This document shows positions 1-7,861 of a stretch of 64,000 bases of DNA, in pieces. The stretch's first letter is position 1. The number at the start of each line of letters is the position of its first letter. The notes below the pieces were generated by a model. It was given only the letters and a program-made list of their open reading frames with translations. It was not told the DNA's origin and searched no databases. Source of the stretch: a bacterium. GTDB taxonomy: Bacteria > Armatimonadota > Zipacnadia > Zipacnadales > UBA11051. The stretch lies in NCBI GenBank assembly GCA_021372615.1, contig JAJFUB010000055.1, positions 1 to 64,000 on the forward strand. Direction: 5' to 3'. The position numbers were made by a program, and so were the translations under genes.

Positions 1-683
1 TCGTCGCGCAAGCACTTGGCGATCTGGAAATAGCGGTCGATCCCGCCGACCATCAAGAGTTGCTTCAGGATCTGCGGCGACTGCGGCAGCGCGTAGAAGT
101 TGCCGGGGCTCACGCGGCTTGGCACCAGGTAATCCCGTGCGCCCTCCGGCGTTGGCTTGAAAAGCGGCGTCTCGACTTCCCAAAAGCCCTCTTCGGTCAG
201 GAACTGCCGCGTCACCTGGTACGCCCTGTGCCGGATCTCAAGATTGCGCTGCATGCGCTCGCTCCGCAGGTCGATGTACCGGTACTTCATCCGCAGCAGC
301 TCATCGGTCTCGGTGCGGTCGGCGATGGAGAACGGCGGGGTCTTGGCCTCGTTGAGCAGCTCCAGCTTCCGCACGCGCATCTCGACGGCGCCGGTGGCGA
401 TCTCGGGGTTCTCGGTGCCCTCGGGGCGGCGGCGGATCTCGCCGCGCACCGCAATGACGAACTCGGCGCGCAGCCCGTGGGCGGCGGCGAGCGCCTCCGC
501 GCTCTCGTCGGGGTCGAAGACGATCTGGACGAGCCCGGCGCGGTCGCGCAGGTCAATGAAGATCAGGCCGCCATGGTCGCGCCGGCGGTGCACCCAGCCG
601 TTGAGCACGACCTCCTGCCCGATATGGTCTTCCCGCACCTCGCCGCAGCGAAGGGTGCGCTTCATGAACATCTGTTGTTCCAT
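1..683 (-). CDS. aspS: Aspartyl-tRNA synthetase, N-terminal part (runs off the window)
   Basis: Charges tRNA-Asp with aspartate in the cytoplasm. Read on the minus strand from the ATG at 683, the frame is open to the window edge (about 227 residues). It starts [19 protein letters not shown] and continues with the OB-fold anticodon-binding domain ([22 protein letters not shown]), the linker ([21 protein letters not shown]) and the start of the class II catalytic domain, ending within motif 2 (FQIAKCLRD). The C-terminal catalytic and insertion domains lie outside the window. It is the last gene seen of a minus-strand group with hisS, a common pairing in bacteria. Identity is clear; whether it is the discriminating or non-discriminating type cannot be decided from this part. 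Confidence 0.95.
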   Translation of the reverse strand, partial: MEQQMFMKRTLRCGEVREDHIGQEVVLNGWVHRRRDHGGLIFIDLRDRAGLVQIVFDPDESAEALAAAHGLRAEFVIAVRGEIRRRPEGTENPEIATGAVEMRVRKLELLNEAKTPPFSIADRTETDELLRMKYRYIDLRSERMQRNLEIRHRAYQVTRQFLTEEGFWEVETPLFKPTPEGARDYLVPSRVSPGNFYALPQSPQILKQLLMVGGIDRYFQIAKCLRD

Positions 684-702
684 AGTCCGACTCCAACATG
701 TC

Positions 703-764
703 AGTAGCGCGGGCGGCTCGCCCGCGCTGCGGCGCATTGGGCAGGCGGGCCGCCTGCCCTACTG
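703..764. repeat. Dispersed palindromic repeat, family A (copy 1)
   Basis: Begins AGTAGCGCGGGCGGC and ends GCCGCCTGCCCTACT, with GC-rich complementary arms between. It fills the gap between aspS and the zinc-ribbon gene. Related copies lie at 25548-25618, 27685-27748 and 62310-62362, so this is a genome-wide intergenic repeat and not a site specific to aspS. Confidence 0.75.
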
Positions 765-1277
765 GTCTCCCCGACTGCTGGTCTCCTCCACCGCCAGCTC
801 TGCCAGCCGCTGCCCCAGGTGCGGCATCTGCGACCCCACCACCAGCAAGCCGACCCAACTGATCGCCAGGAACGTGACGAACCAGGGCAACGAGGCGGTC
901 AGGACGTAGATCACCACTCCGAGCACCGCCGCGGCCTCCACCAGCGCCATCCGCACCAGGAACACCTGCTGCAACTGCGCCATCGTCTTCAGTTGCTCCA
1001 GGGGCGGGCCGACGCGCCGGGCCAGCCCGAGGTTCAGCACGGCCACGACCAGGGCCACGTATGGCACCACCGGCGGCAGCGCCAGTGGTCGCACCACGCC
1101 GCGCGTGTCCAGGAAGTAGACCAGGATGCTGTAGATCAGGGTGCTGGCGAAGAACGCAAAGCCGAGTGTGTAGATCGTCTGCAGGCGCTGCCTGTACGGA
1201 CGCAGACGGAAGCCACACAGGGGGCAGCAGTCGCCCGCCGTCACCTGCACCGGTTGGTGGCACTTGGGGCAGATCAT
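759..1277 (-). CDS. Zinc-ribbon integral membrane protein, unknown function
   Basis: A 172-residue protein opening with a four-cysteine zinc ribbon (MICPKCHQP ... DCCPLCGFRL), then four hydrophobic segments at about residues 33-54, 66-84, 106-126 and 129-146, and a short charged tail. Its start lies 1 base past the hisS stop, so it is very probably co-transcribed with hisS and aspS. I do not recognise a named family; N-terminal zinc ribbons on small membrane proteins are common and say little about function. A link to tRNA synthetase function is suggested only by position. Confidence 0.75.
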   Translation of the reverse strand: MICPKCHQPVQVTAGDCCPLCGFRLRPYRQRLQTIYTLGFAFFASTLIYSILVYFLDTRGVVRPLALPPVVPYVALVVAVLNLGLARRVGPPLEQLKTMAQLQQVFLVRMALVEAAAVLGVVIYVLTASLPWFVTFLAISWVGLLVVGSQMPHLGQRLAELAVEETSSRGDQ

Positions 1278-1278
1278 C

Positions 1279-2553
1279 CTACTTCAGTCGCTCCAACAGC
1301 TCCCCGCGCGGGACCTCCACCTGCTCGCCCGTCGCCAGGTCCTTGAGCCCCACGATGCCCTGCGCTAGCTCATCCTCGCCCAGGATGATCGCCTGCGCGA
1401 ACAGCTCGCTATCGGCGAAGCGCAACTGCGCCTTCATCGAGCGGCGGCGGTAGTCCACTTCAGTCTTCAGACCCGCGAGCCGCAGCTCCTGCAGCAGCGT
1501 GAGTGCCTCGGTCCAGACGGCGTCGCCCAGGGCGACGAGGAAGACCCCTGCGCGGGCTGGAAAGCCCGCGGTCCCCGCGAGCGTCTGGCCGAGCTGCTGG
1601 CGGGCCAGCAGCACGCGCTCCAGGCCCATGCCCAGACCCACGCCGGGCGTGGGCGGGCCGCCGCACTTCTCCACGAGCCCGTCATAGCGCCCGCCGCCGC
1701 CCAGGGCCGACTGCGCCCCGATGCCCTCGATCTGGAACTCGAAGGCGGTCTTGGTGTAGTAGTCCAGCCCGCGGACGATGGTGTGGTCAATCTCGTAGGG
1801 TATGCCGAGAGCGCCCAGCACGGCCAGCACCTGCTGCAGGTGCCCCGCACACTCGTCGCACAGCTCCTCGACGAGCTTGGGCGCCGCAGCCATGCGGTCG
1901 TGGTCCACTTTGCAGTCGAGCATCCGCAGCGGGTTCTCGACATAGCGTCGCTGGCAGCTCTCGCACAGCTCGGGGAGGCTGGGGGCCAGCGTCTGCTTGA
2001 GCTTCTCCACGTACGCCGGGGCGCAGGACGGGCAGCCCACTGAGTTGAGGAGCAGCTTGATTCCGGTGAGACCCATCTGGGCGTAGAAGTTCCACGCGAG
2101 CGAGATGACCTCGGCATCCACGGCCGGGTCGGACGAGCCGATGGCCTCGATGCCAAGCTGGTGGTGCTGGCGGTAGCGCCCGGCCTGCGGGCGGTCGTAG
2201 CGGAAGATGGGGACGACGTAGAACAGCTTGACCAGCCGCTGCTTGTCGGTGCGGTCGAGGTGATTCTCGAGATATGCCCGCACCGCCGGGGCCGTGCCCT
2301 CGGCCCGCAGAGTGATGCTGCGCTTGCCGCGGTCGTCGAAGGTGTACATCTCCTTCGAGGCGATGTCCGTCTCCTGGCCGACCGACCGCAGGAACAGGTC
2401 GGTGTCCTCGAAGACAGGGGTGCGCAGCTCGCCGTAGCCGTAGCGGCCGGCGAGTTGACGGAAGCTCTCCTCGACAAAACGCCACTCGGGAGCGATCTCC
2501 GGAGTGACGTCCTGGGTGCCGATGGGACGTTGGTAGCGCATGGTGAGGGGCAA
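1279..2553 (-). CDS. hisS: Histidyl-tRNA synthetase
   Basis: Class II synthetase charging tRNA-His. The 424-residue length is typical. It shows the N-terminal RPIGTQDV start, a motif 1 region, motif 2 (FYVVPIFRYDRPQAGRYRQH), the histidine-binding motif (RGLDYYTKTAFEF), motif 3 (GVGLGMGLERVLLA) and a C-terminal anticodon-binding domain from about residue 335. A CxxC...CxxC set (CPSC, CESC, CDEC) lies in the insertion domain. The start could be the ATG used here or the one four codons later (MRYQRPIG), which fits the family better. The next gene follows after 1 base and aspS lies downstream, giving a synthetase operon on the minus strand. Confidence 0.96.
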   Translation of the reverse strand: MPLTMRYQRPIGTQDVTPEIAPEWRFVEESFRQLAGRYGYGELRTPVFEDTDLFLRSVGQETDIASKEMYTFDDRGKRSITLRAEGTAPAVRAYLENHLDRTDKQRLVKLFYVVPIFRYDRPQAGRYRQHHQLGIEAIGSSDPAVDAEVISLAWNFYAQMGLTGIKLLLNSVGCPSCAPAYVEKLKQTLAPSLPELCESCQRRYVENPLRMLDCKVDHDRMAAAPKLVEELCDECAGHLQQVLAVLGALGIPYEIDHTIVRGLDYYTKTAFEFQIEGIGAQSALGGGGRYDGLVEKCGGPPTPGVGLGMGLERVLLARQQLGQTLAGTAGFPARAGVFLVALGDAVWTEALTLLQELRLAGLKTEVDYRRRSMKAQLRFADSELFAQAIILGEDELAQGIVGLKDLATGEQVEVPRGELLERLK

Positions 2554-2632
2554 GGATCAAGGGTCGAGGGTCAAGGGTAACGACGTCGCCGTGCCGTGAC
2601 CCTTCACCCTTGACCCTCGACCCTCTGCCCTA
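2548..2632. repeat. Inverted repeat between hisS and the upstream membrane gene
   Basis: GGTCGAGGGTCAAGGGT at about 2562-2578 is mirrored by ACCCTTGACCCTCGACC at about 2607-2623, separated by some 28 bases. RNA from this gap would fold into a long hairpin. There is no T-run, so termination is not implied; processing or a simple repeat element is equally possible. Confidence 0.6.
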
Positions 2633-3226
2633 TCCTTTCTCGTCTTCCTCTTGCTCCACGACCAGCTTCCCCTCGGCCGCGGCGATCATGACTTCCCTAT
2701 AGTATGAGTGGCGCGAGAAGACAAAGAGTTGGTAGGAGGCGGCCAGCACGAGCAGCATGACCGCGTATGACAGGCCCAGGTGTGCGGCCGCCGCCAGGAT
2801 GGCCACGACGGCGATGGCCCCGCCGATGATCGTCAGCGCCTGCACCGAGGACAGGACGCTCTTGAACACAATGTCGCTCTGGAGGGCCAGTTGCTGCTGC
2901 TGGCGGGCTGTCAGCCTCGGGAAGCGCCCCTTCTCATCGGGCTGGATGCCGGCGGCCAGCGTCAGGCGCTTGGCCAGCTTCTGCGCCCCGGTCCAGTGGC
3001 TGTCGAGGCTGAAGCCGATGAGGAACAGCCCGGCGCCAATGGCCAGCAGCACCTGGAAGCGCCGCTCCATCGTCATCGGCGTCATGTGCACGTCGGCATT
3101 GGCCAGGGAGACCGCCAGGAGCGTCAGAACGACGGCCGCTGCCAGCGGCATGAGGCCCCAGAGGAACCAGGTGTGACGCATCTGGGAGGTCGTGTCCTGC
3201 AGCCGCGGATCGTGGATGCTCATCAT
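2630..3226 (-). CDS. Four-helix integral membrane protein, unknown function
   Basis: 198 residues with four hydrophobic segments (about 20-43, 56-75, 124-147 and 150-170), a basic loop between helices 2 and 3, and an acidic tail (VEQEEDEKG). The loop contains LTARQQQQLALQ. No signal peptide or catalytic motif is apparent and I do not recognise the family. It is the first gene of the minus-strand run leading to hisS, 76 bases away across an inverted repeat. Three closely spaced ATGs (3226, 3223 and one in another frame) leave the exact start uncertain by a codon. Confidence 0.65.
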   Translation of the reverse strand: MMSIHDPRLQDTTSQMRHTWFLWGLMPLAAAVVLTLLAVSLANADVHMTPMTMERRFQVLLAIGAGLFLIGFSLDSHWTGAQKLAKRLTLAAGIQPDEKGRFPRLTARQQQQLALQSDIVFKSVLSSVQALTIIGGAIAVVAILAAAAHLGLSYAVMLLVLAASYQLFVFSRHSYYREVMIAAAEGKLVVEQEEDEKG

Positions 3227-3355
3227 TCATCGTCCGGAAATGGCAGTGCCGCCGAGTCCGGCGGCAGAAGGGATTCTATCAGCAAGGCGGGGGCAAGTCA
3301 AACGCTTGGACGCCGGGTGTGACCTACGTTTGCCGGTGGGCTACCGGCACCAGCC

Positions 3356-3476
3356 AGGGCGGGGTGTCGGCGCCAGACTGCGCAGCAGTCTGGGCCGACG
3401 GGGACCCCGCCGCGGGAAGCCACCCTAGCCACGCTTCAGGCGGGGTCCCTGTCGGCTTCGCCGACACCCCGCCCTG
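3356..3476. repeat. Dispersed palindromic repeat, family B (copy 1)
   Basis: The arms GGCGGGGTGTCGGCG and CGCCGACACCCCGCC bracket an inner palindrome, AGACTGCGCAGCAGTCT. A reverse-oriented copy of the left half lies at 7603-7660, also in an intergenic gap. Confidence 0.75.
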
Positions 3477-3567
3477 ACCCGCGAGCGCCGTTCTGCCGGC
3501 AATACAGGCTCACGCCCTGGGCGCCTGCCAGACGACACCGTCTGCCATCAGGACCAGCACGGAACCG

Positions 3568-3596
3568 TTGACCGCCACCCGTCGTCGGTGTATTCT
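3568..3596 (+). promoter_or_regulatory. Sigma-70-like promoter for the prepilin gene
   Basis: TTGACC (3568-3573), a 17-base spacer, then TATTCT (3591-3596). Start of transcription is expected near 3603, giving a leader of about 50 bases that includes the GAGGAGGA ribosome-binding site at 3638-3645. Confidence 0.65.
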
Positions 3597-3653
3597 ATGC
3601 GCGTAGCGGCGTTACATACGGTGTCCCTGAACCATCAGAGGAGGAACACGGAT

Positions 3654-4394
3654 ATGTCCCGACGACACGGCTTTACGCTCATCGAGCTGTTGGTGGTCAT
3701 CGCGATCATCGCGATCCTCGCCGCGATTCTCTTCCCGGTCTTCGCCAAGGCGCGCGAGAAGGCGCGCCAGGCGAGCTGCCAGAGCAACCTCAAGCAGGTG
3801 GGTCTGGCCATCGCCCAGTACATGCAGGACTATGACGAGAAGTACCCCTATGCCGGCAACGGCACTGACGACCCCTATGTGGCCGTGAACGTCTGTGGCT
3901 GGCGGGGCTGGCTCTCCAACGTGGTCATGCCGTATGTCAAGAACAACCAGCTCTTTGTCTGCTCGAGCGACGGGAACAACAACTACAATGTCGGGACGAC
4001 CACGGTCCCGAGCGGCGACAGCCGCTTCTACAAGGTCTCTTACTGCTACAACTACGCTGCCGCCATCAACAGCACGACACCCTCGTCCACGAACGTCCCC
4101 GGTGCCGGGGGCGCCATGGGCGCCACGGTGCGGCCTGCGGAGTTGTGCATGGTGTGGGACAGCTCGAACCGCTGGGCTGACGGCACCAATGCCTTTGGGC
4201 GCGATGTCGCACAAGCGTTTGCCGGCAACGACAACTACGGCCAGCGCCACAACGCCCTGGCCAACTTCCTGTACGCCGACGGCCACGTGAAGACCAACAG
4301 GTTCAGCCAGTTGCGCTACCGCAACCTTACGAACATGCCGGACAGTGACGCGACGGTGGACCGCCCGGTCGGCCCGACCTGGGTGTATCCGTGA
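3654..4394 (+). CDS. Type IV prepilin-like protein, DUF1559 / H-X9-DG type
   Basis: Secreted or pilus-like subunit of 246 residues. The start MSRRHG fits a class III leader cleaved before FTLIEL, followed by the hydrophobic helix and the phylum-typical stretch [20 protein letters not shown]. The C-terminal H-X9-DG motif is present ([12 protein letters not shown]). The upstream in-frame ATG at 3588 is rejected because GAGGAGGA sits 8 bases before 3654 and the leader only makes sense from here. These proteins are numerous in Armatimonadota and Planctomycetes, and their roles are mostly unproven. It has its own promoter, and a hairpin follows at 4452-4480. Confidence 0.9.
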   Translation: MSRRHGFTLIELLVVIAIIAILAAILFPVFAKAREKARQASCQSNLKQVGLAIAQYMQDYDEKYPYAGNGTDDPYVAVNVCGWRGWLSNVVMPYVKNNQLFVCSSDGNNNYNVGTTTVPSGDSRFYKVSYCYNYAAAINSTTPSSTNVPGAGGAMGATVRPAELCMVWDSSNRWADGTNAFGRDVAQAFAGNDNYGQRHNALANFLYADGHVKTNRFSQLRYRNLTNMPDSDATVDRPVGPTWVYP

Positions 4395-4451
4395 ACCGTC
4401 GTCGCTGACGCCCCGGGCGTTGTGGGCCTGTCTGGACTGTGCTGTGTCGCT

Positions 4452-4480
4452 TCAGGGAGCGGCCATCGGCCGCTCCCTGA
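4452..4480 (+). terminator. Hairpin after the prepilin gene
   Basis: A perfect 13-bp stem, TCAGGGAGCGGCC / GGCCGCTCCCTGA, with a 3-base loop, 57 bases after the stop. There is no T-run, so termination efficiency is uncertain. Confidence 0.5.
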
Positions 4481-4545
4481 GCGTCCCGCAGACGGGCCGC
4501 ATAGCCTCGGCGACGACGCCGTACCACACCGAAGTCAATCCGGCG

Positions 4546-4575
4546 TTGACACTTTCCGCCTGGATGTGCTATCGT
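4546..4575 (+). promoter_or_regulatory. Strong promoter for rpsE
   Basis: Consensus TTGACA (4546-4551), an 18-base spacer and TATCGT (4570-4575) preceded by the extended -10 TGC. Transcription should start about 4582, right at the leader hairpin. Confidence 0.65.
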
Positions 4576-4585
4576 GTGTGTCCCT

Positions 4586-4607
4586 GCCTCCCGCGCTTGT
4601 GGGAGGC
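4586..4607 (+). promoter_or_regulatory. Leader hairpin in the rpsE 5' untranslated region
   Basis: GCCTCCC (4586-4592) pairs with GGGAGGC (4601-4607) around an 8-base loop. It sits at the very 5' end of the predicted rpsE transcript, 27 bases before the start codon. Stabilisation or autoregulatory binding of the ribosomal protein are both possible; neither is shown by sequence alone. Confidence 0.4.
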
Positions 4608-4633
4608 CAGTACTTTTCAGGAGTAGGCAGGGC

Positions 4634-5245
4634 ATGAGGCGCCAACCAGTAGTCCAGCAGGAAGAGTCGGAGTTGCAGGAGCGCGTGGTGCGGATTGACC
4701 GCACCCGCAAGACGGTCAAGGGTGGCCGCATCTCCTCCTCCCGTGTCATAGCCGTCGTCGGTGACGGCCGCGGCCATGTGGGTCTCGGCGTGGGCAAGGC
4801 GCGCAACGCGCCCGAGGCCATCGCCAAGGCTGTGGCCCGCGCGAAGAAGACCATGATCCGGGTGCCGATGGATGGGTACACCGTGACCCATGAGGTCACC
4901 GCCAAGGTCGGCGGCGCGGTCATCCTGCTCAAGCCCGCCTCGCGCGGCACGGGCATCATCGCCGGCGGCGCCACCCGCCAGATCATCGAAGTCAGCGGCA
5001 TCCGCGACATCCTCACCAAGTCGCTGGGCAGCGGCAACGTCTTCAACCGCGCCAAGGCCTGCTTCAAGGCCCTGACGCTGCTGCGCGACCCGCAGGAAGT
5101 CGCCGCCGCCCGCGGGCTGACGGTCAAGGACATCCTCGGCCGCGAAGTCGAGAACCCCTACGCCGACGCCGAGTCCCCGGTGCCCATCGCCGCGGCCACG
5201 CGTCCGCCGGCTCTCGACGACGACAACGACGAAGACGAGGAGTAG
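4634..5245 (+). CDS. rpsE: 30S ribosomal protein S5
   Basis: Small-subunit protein involved in decoding fidelity and mRNA entry. The S5 double-stranded RNA-binding-like domain is clear (TRKTVKGGRISSSRVIAVVG, then GDGRGHVGLGVGKARNAPEA), as is the C-terminal domain (RGTGIIAGGATRQIIE, KSLGSGNVFNRAKACFKAL). At 203 residues it is longer than usual (about 165), with an acidic tail rich in Asp and Glu. The start at 4634 is chosen because the S5 N-terminus begins there; the in-frame ATG at 4574 precedes the leader hairpin. Unlike most bacteria, it is not in the spc operon: a prepilin lies upstream and an anti-sigma gene downstream, and it has its own promoter and terminator. It may be the only copy or a paralogue. 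Confidence 0.93.
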   Translation: MRRQPVVQQEESELQERVVRIDRTRKTVKGGRISSSRVIAVVGDGRGHVGLGVGKARNAPEAIAKAVARAKKTMIRVPMDGYTVTHEVTAKVGGAVILLKPASRGTGIIAGGATRQIIEVSGIRDILTKSLGSGNVFNRAKACFKALTLLRDPQEVAAARGLTVKDILGREVENPYADAESPVPIAAATRPPALDDDNDEDEE

Positions 5246-5277
5246 CGCGCCAGGCGCTCTCTCGCATGGAGAACTGA

Positions 5278-5310
5278 CAGGGAGCCCCATCTGGGGCTCC
5301 CTGTTTCGTT
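5278..5310 (+). terminator. Intrinsic terminator after rpsE
   Basis: A perfect 11-bp stem, CAGGGAGCCCC / GGGGCTCCCTG, with a 4-base loop, followed by TTTCGTT; 32 bases after the rpsE stop. Confidence 0.9.
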
Positions 5311-5315
5311 ACTGT

Positions 5316-5405
5316 GCGTAGGTGGGTTCGTCCTCGAACCCACAGTTGCGGGCTCGGAGACGAACCCGTCCGCCAGTGCGGGTTCGAGGACGAACCCGCC
5401 TACGC
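5316..5405. repeat. Dispersed palindromic repeat, family C (double copy)
   Basis: GCGTAGGTGGGTTCGTCC, CGAACCC and the mirrored GGTTCGAGGACGAACCCGCC TACGC form a composite of overlapping palindromes. A single unit recurs at 63506-63535. It lies between convergent rpsE and the anti-sigma gene. Confidence 0.7.
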
Positions 5406-5410
5406 GGTCC

Positions 5411-6769
5411 CTAGAGACTCGCCGGCGGCTCCAGCGCCAGCAACGCCCGCCGCATGATCTCCCGCCGTCCCCCGTCCTTCTCCTGCCGCAGCATCTCCCG
5501 CAACAGTGCCTTCACCTGCGCCTTGCGCACCGGATCGTTCCGCAGGTCCTGCAGCCACTTGTCGCTGGGCGGCACGCGGTTCATGAGTAGCGACACCGCG
5601 GCTGTCGCCGACGGGGAGGCCACGGTTGCCGAGGTGGTCGGAGGCATGCCCGCGCCAGCGGTTGTCCTCGCTCGCGGCGTGGCGGCGGTGGCGGCGCCTG
5701 CCGATCCGGCAGGCGCGCCGGGCATCCCCGGCAGAGCGGACATCGTGGGTGCCGCAGCGACCGGCGCCGGTGTGGCCGCAACGGGCGCAAGGGGTGTCGG
5801 CCTGGCACGGTCCATGGCGCCGACCGACGGCAGGAGCCGGTTGACCGCGGCGACTTGCACCCTATCGGTGACATCCTTCGCTGCCACAACGCCGCCCGGG
5901 CTGGTACGGCCCTTTCCCTCGGCGCGGGACGTCGCGCCTCGCGTTGGGCCGCTGTAGCCGGCGGAGGCATCCGCCGTCATCGTCTTCATGGTCGGGGCGG
6001 ACGCCCTCATGCTCTCGGTGACAGCCTCGAGCAGAGGGGCGGGCACGGGAGCCGGTAGCGGCGGCGTCTCCGCCACGACCGCCTCGCCGCGGCCCTTGAC
6101 CGGGCCGGGTCGGGGCCGGGTTCCCTCGCCTCTCCTGCCGCGCTCCGGAGTTCCGGCCTGATGGGGCTGCTCAACGGCGTGCCGGCCGATCCGGGGCCCT
6201 GGCGTGGCGTGCGGGGGCTCCTTGGGCGTGGTGGCGGCCTTGCCCGGGGCCGCGCTGCCGCCAGCCGCCGGTGAGAGCGGGGCGGCCGGGCGGCTCATCT
6301 CGGCTTGCTGCGCCACGGGGACCTTGGGGATGACGCCCGGGGCGAACTGCCCACGGGCCAGGAAGAAGACCAGCCCCACAACCAGCAGCAGGCTGGCCGC
6401 CGCGGCCAGGGGCTGCCAGTGGCGCACCAGGGACGCAGCGCGCTGCTCGCGGGGGAGGTGGCCGTAGATCTCGGCGCACTCGGGGCAGGTGCCGATGTGG
6501 GTCAGCACCTCGGCGCGGCGCAGGGCGGGCAGGCGGCCCTCCCGCAGCGCCGCGAGGTCCTCCAGCGGCGGATGGCTCGCCTCGTCGGTCTCCTCCGCCT
6601 CCAGCGCTCCCAGCGCCGCCGTCACCCACGACAGACCCTCCAGATCCGTGCGGCAGCCCGCGCAGTCGCGCAGGTGGGCCTCCACCTGCCAGCGGCGAGC
6701 GGTTGGCAGCCGGTCCTCGGCGTACTCGTTCAGTTCCACTTCAGACGGGCACTTCATCGGTGTCCTCAT
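5411..6769 (-). CDS. Anti-sigma factor with two zinc-finger modules and one membrane helix
   Basis: 452 residues. Two tandem zf-HC2-like modules are visible at the N-terminus: HLRDCAGCRTDLEGL (about 32-46) and HIGTCPECAEIYGHL (about 91-105). A single membrane helix follows (about 122-140), then a long Ala/Pro/Arg-rich presumably periplasmic linker and a conserved-looking charged C-terminal segment (about 395-450). It lies directly downstream of the ECF sigma gene on the same strand, 135 bases away across a palindromic repeat, so it probably holds that sigma factor at the membrane. The double zinc finger is unusual, since most anti-sigma factors of this type have one. The start could also be the ATG five codons in (MKCPSEV). 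Confidence 0.8.
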   Translation of the reverse strand: MRTPMKCPSEVELNEYAEDRLPTARRWQVEAHLRDCAGCRTDLEGLSWVTAALGALEAEETDEASHPPLEDLAALREGRLPALRRAEVLTHIGTCPECAEIYGHLPREQRAASLVRHWQPLAAAASLLLVVGLVFFLARGQFAPGVIPKVPVAQQAEMSRPAAPLSPAAGGSAAPGKAATTPKEPPHATPGPRIGRHAVEQPHQAGTPERGRRGEGTRPRPGPVKGRGEAVVAETPPLPAPVPAPLLEAVTESMRASAPTMKTMTADASAGYSGPTRGATSRAEGKGRTSPGGVVAAKDVTDRVQVAAVNRLLPSVGAMDRARPTPLAPVAATPAPVAAAPTMSALPGMPGAPAGSAGAATAATPRARTTAGAGMPPTTSATVASPSATAAVSLLMNRVPPSDKWLQDLRNDPVRKAQVKALLREMLRQEKDGGRREIMRRALLALEPPASL

Positions 6770-6837
6770 AGACCTACTGATACGTTAGGGGCCCCCGGCG
6801 GGTGGATTCTTCCGCCCTGCCGCGCGTCAGTCCGGCA

Positions 6838-6908
6838 GTAGGGGCGCGATTCATCGCGCCCGGTGACGCTTCCGTTGCTTCCGCCGGCGCGATGAATCGC
6901 GCCCCTAC
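6838..6908. repeat. Dispersed palindromic repeat, family D (copy 1)
   Basis: Two 23-bp perfectly inverted arms (6838-6860 and 6886-6908) carry the core GGCGCGATTCATCGCGCC, separated by 25 bases. The right arm overlaps the stop codon of the sigma gene. The core recurs at 15740-15759. Confidence 0.8.
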
Positions 6909-7438
6909 GCTATCAGCAGCTCCTTCAGGCGACGCTTGGCGCGGCAGATGCGCGTGGCCACGGTGTTGGCCGGAATGCCCAGCAGGTCCGATATCTCGTG
7001 GTACTCGAGCCCACCGAAATGGTGCAGCATCAGCGCGGCCCGGAACTGCTCGGGCAACGCGGCCATGGCCTGCCGCACTTGCGCGGCCGTGATCTCGGCC
7101 TCGCGGGTGTCTTCGGACGGCTCGTGGGCGGGCTGGTCGGTGGGGTCCACAGCGGGCAGGTGCTTGCGGCGCAGGCGATAGAGCCGCCGCAGGGCGATGG
7201 CGCACAGGTAGGTGTAGAAGCTGGACCGGCCCTCGAAGCTGCGCAGGGCAGCGCAGTCGCGGTCCACCAGCGTGGCGAAGACGTCTTGCACGACGTCCTC
7301 GGCCTCGTCGCGGGTGAGCTGCTGCCGGCCCTGCAGGAAGCCCGTCAGGCGGGCGCGGTACCGCTCGTCCAGGAGCGCGAAGGCGCCCTGGTCCCCGGCG
7401 GCAATGGACTGCACAAGTTGCAGGTCGGTGAGAGCCAT
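6905..7438 (-). CDS. ECF-type RNA polymerase sigma factor
   Basis: 177 residues with sigma region 2 (AFALLDERYRARLTGFL ... DEAEDVVQDVFATLV) and region 4 with a helix-turn-helix (YHEISDLLGIPANTVATRIC). The open frame extends upstream to 7651 through a palindromic repeat, but homology begins at MALTDLQLVQSI, so the start is placed at 7438; no strong ribosome-binding site is visible. The downstream anti-sigma gene completes the module. The target regulon and signal are unknown. Confidence 0.9.
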   Translation of the reverse strand: MALTDLQLVQSIAAGDQGAFALLDERYRARLTGFLQGRQQLTRDEAEDVVQDVFATLVDRDCAALRSFEGRSSFYTYLCAIALRRLYRLRRKHLPAVDPTDQPAHEPSEDTREAEITAAQVRQAMAALPEQFRAALMLHHFGGLEYHEISDLLGIPANTVATRICRAKRRLKELLIA

Positions 7439-7602
7439 AGCGTGAACACGACGCCGCAGGCGCAGTCCCTGCCATGCAGAGCCGCCCGGGTACGCCGCCG
7501 GTTGTCTCGGATGAACGTCTTGCGCCCAACGAGGAGTGAAGCGGGGGGGTGTTTCGCCCCCCAAGGCGCCGACACCTTCTCCGCTCCGCCGGCGCTTACC
7601 CC

Positions 7603-7660
7603 GGGCGGGGTCCCCGTCGGCCCAGACTGCTGCGCAGTCTGACGCCGACACCCCGCCCTG
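7603..7660. repeat. Dispersed palindromic repeat, family B (copy 2)
   Basis: GGCGGGGTCCCCGTCGG, then CAGACTGCTGCGCAGTCTG, then CGCCGACACCCCGCC. It is the reverse-oriented counterpart of the left half of 3356-3476. Confidence 0.75.
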
Positions 7661-7680
7661 GCGCCCGTGGTCTGCTGCCG

Positions 7681-7710
7681 TTGCAAGAGCCGATTGTCTT
7701 GGCGTATAAT
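7681..7710 (+). promoter_or_regulatory. Promoter for the lipoprotein gene
   Basis: TTGCAA (7681-7686), an 18-base spacer and consensus TATAAT (7705-7710). Confidence 0.6.
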
Positions 7711-7861
7711 GCGGCGGTCAGGATGTTCGGCAGCGTCACGTGGGGCCGGCCCGACGGTCGGTGCTCCCAGCGGCTGTCGCCCCGTTGGCTGCTTCTCCAC
7801 GGAGTTGTCCCGCAGCGGTCGTGCGGTGGCGGGAACTCGCCTCATCATGCGAAACTGAGGG

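Larger units (their letters stand above)
3227..3653. other. Intergenic region with repeat and promoter
   Basis: 427 bases without a gene between a divergent pair. It holds a complex palindromic repeat (3356-3476), a promoter (3568-3596) and the leader of the prepilin gene. Nothing else convincing was seen. Confidence 0.6.
7439..7861. other. Intergenic region between divergent sigma and lipoprotein genes
   Basis: 423 bases holding a palindromic repeat (7603-7660), a promoter facing right (7681-7710) and a leader of about 145 bases in front of the lipoprotein gene. No RNA gene or small coding region was recognised. Confidence 0.55.

Noticed and set aside
60-1453. Long plus-strand open frames over the tRNA synthetase region
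   Set aside because: They are shadows of aspS, the zinc-ribbon gene and hisS on the minus strand; their translations are Arg/Ala-rich and resemble nothing.
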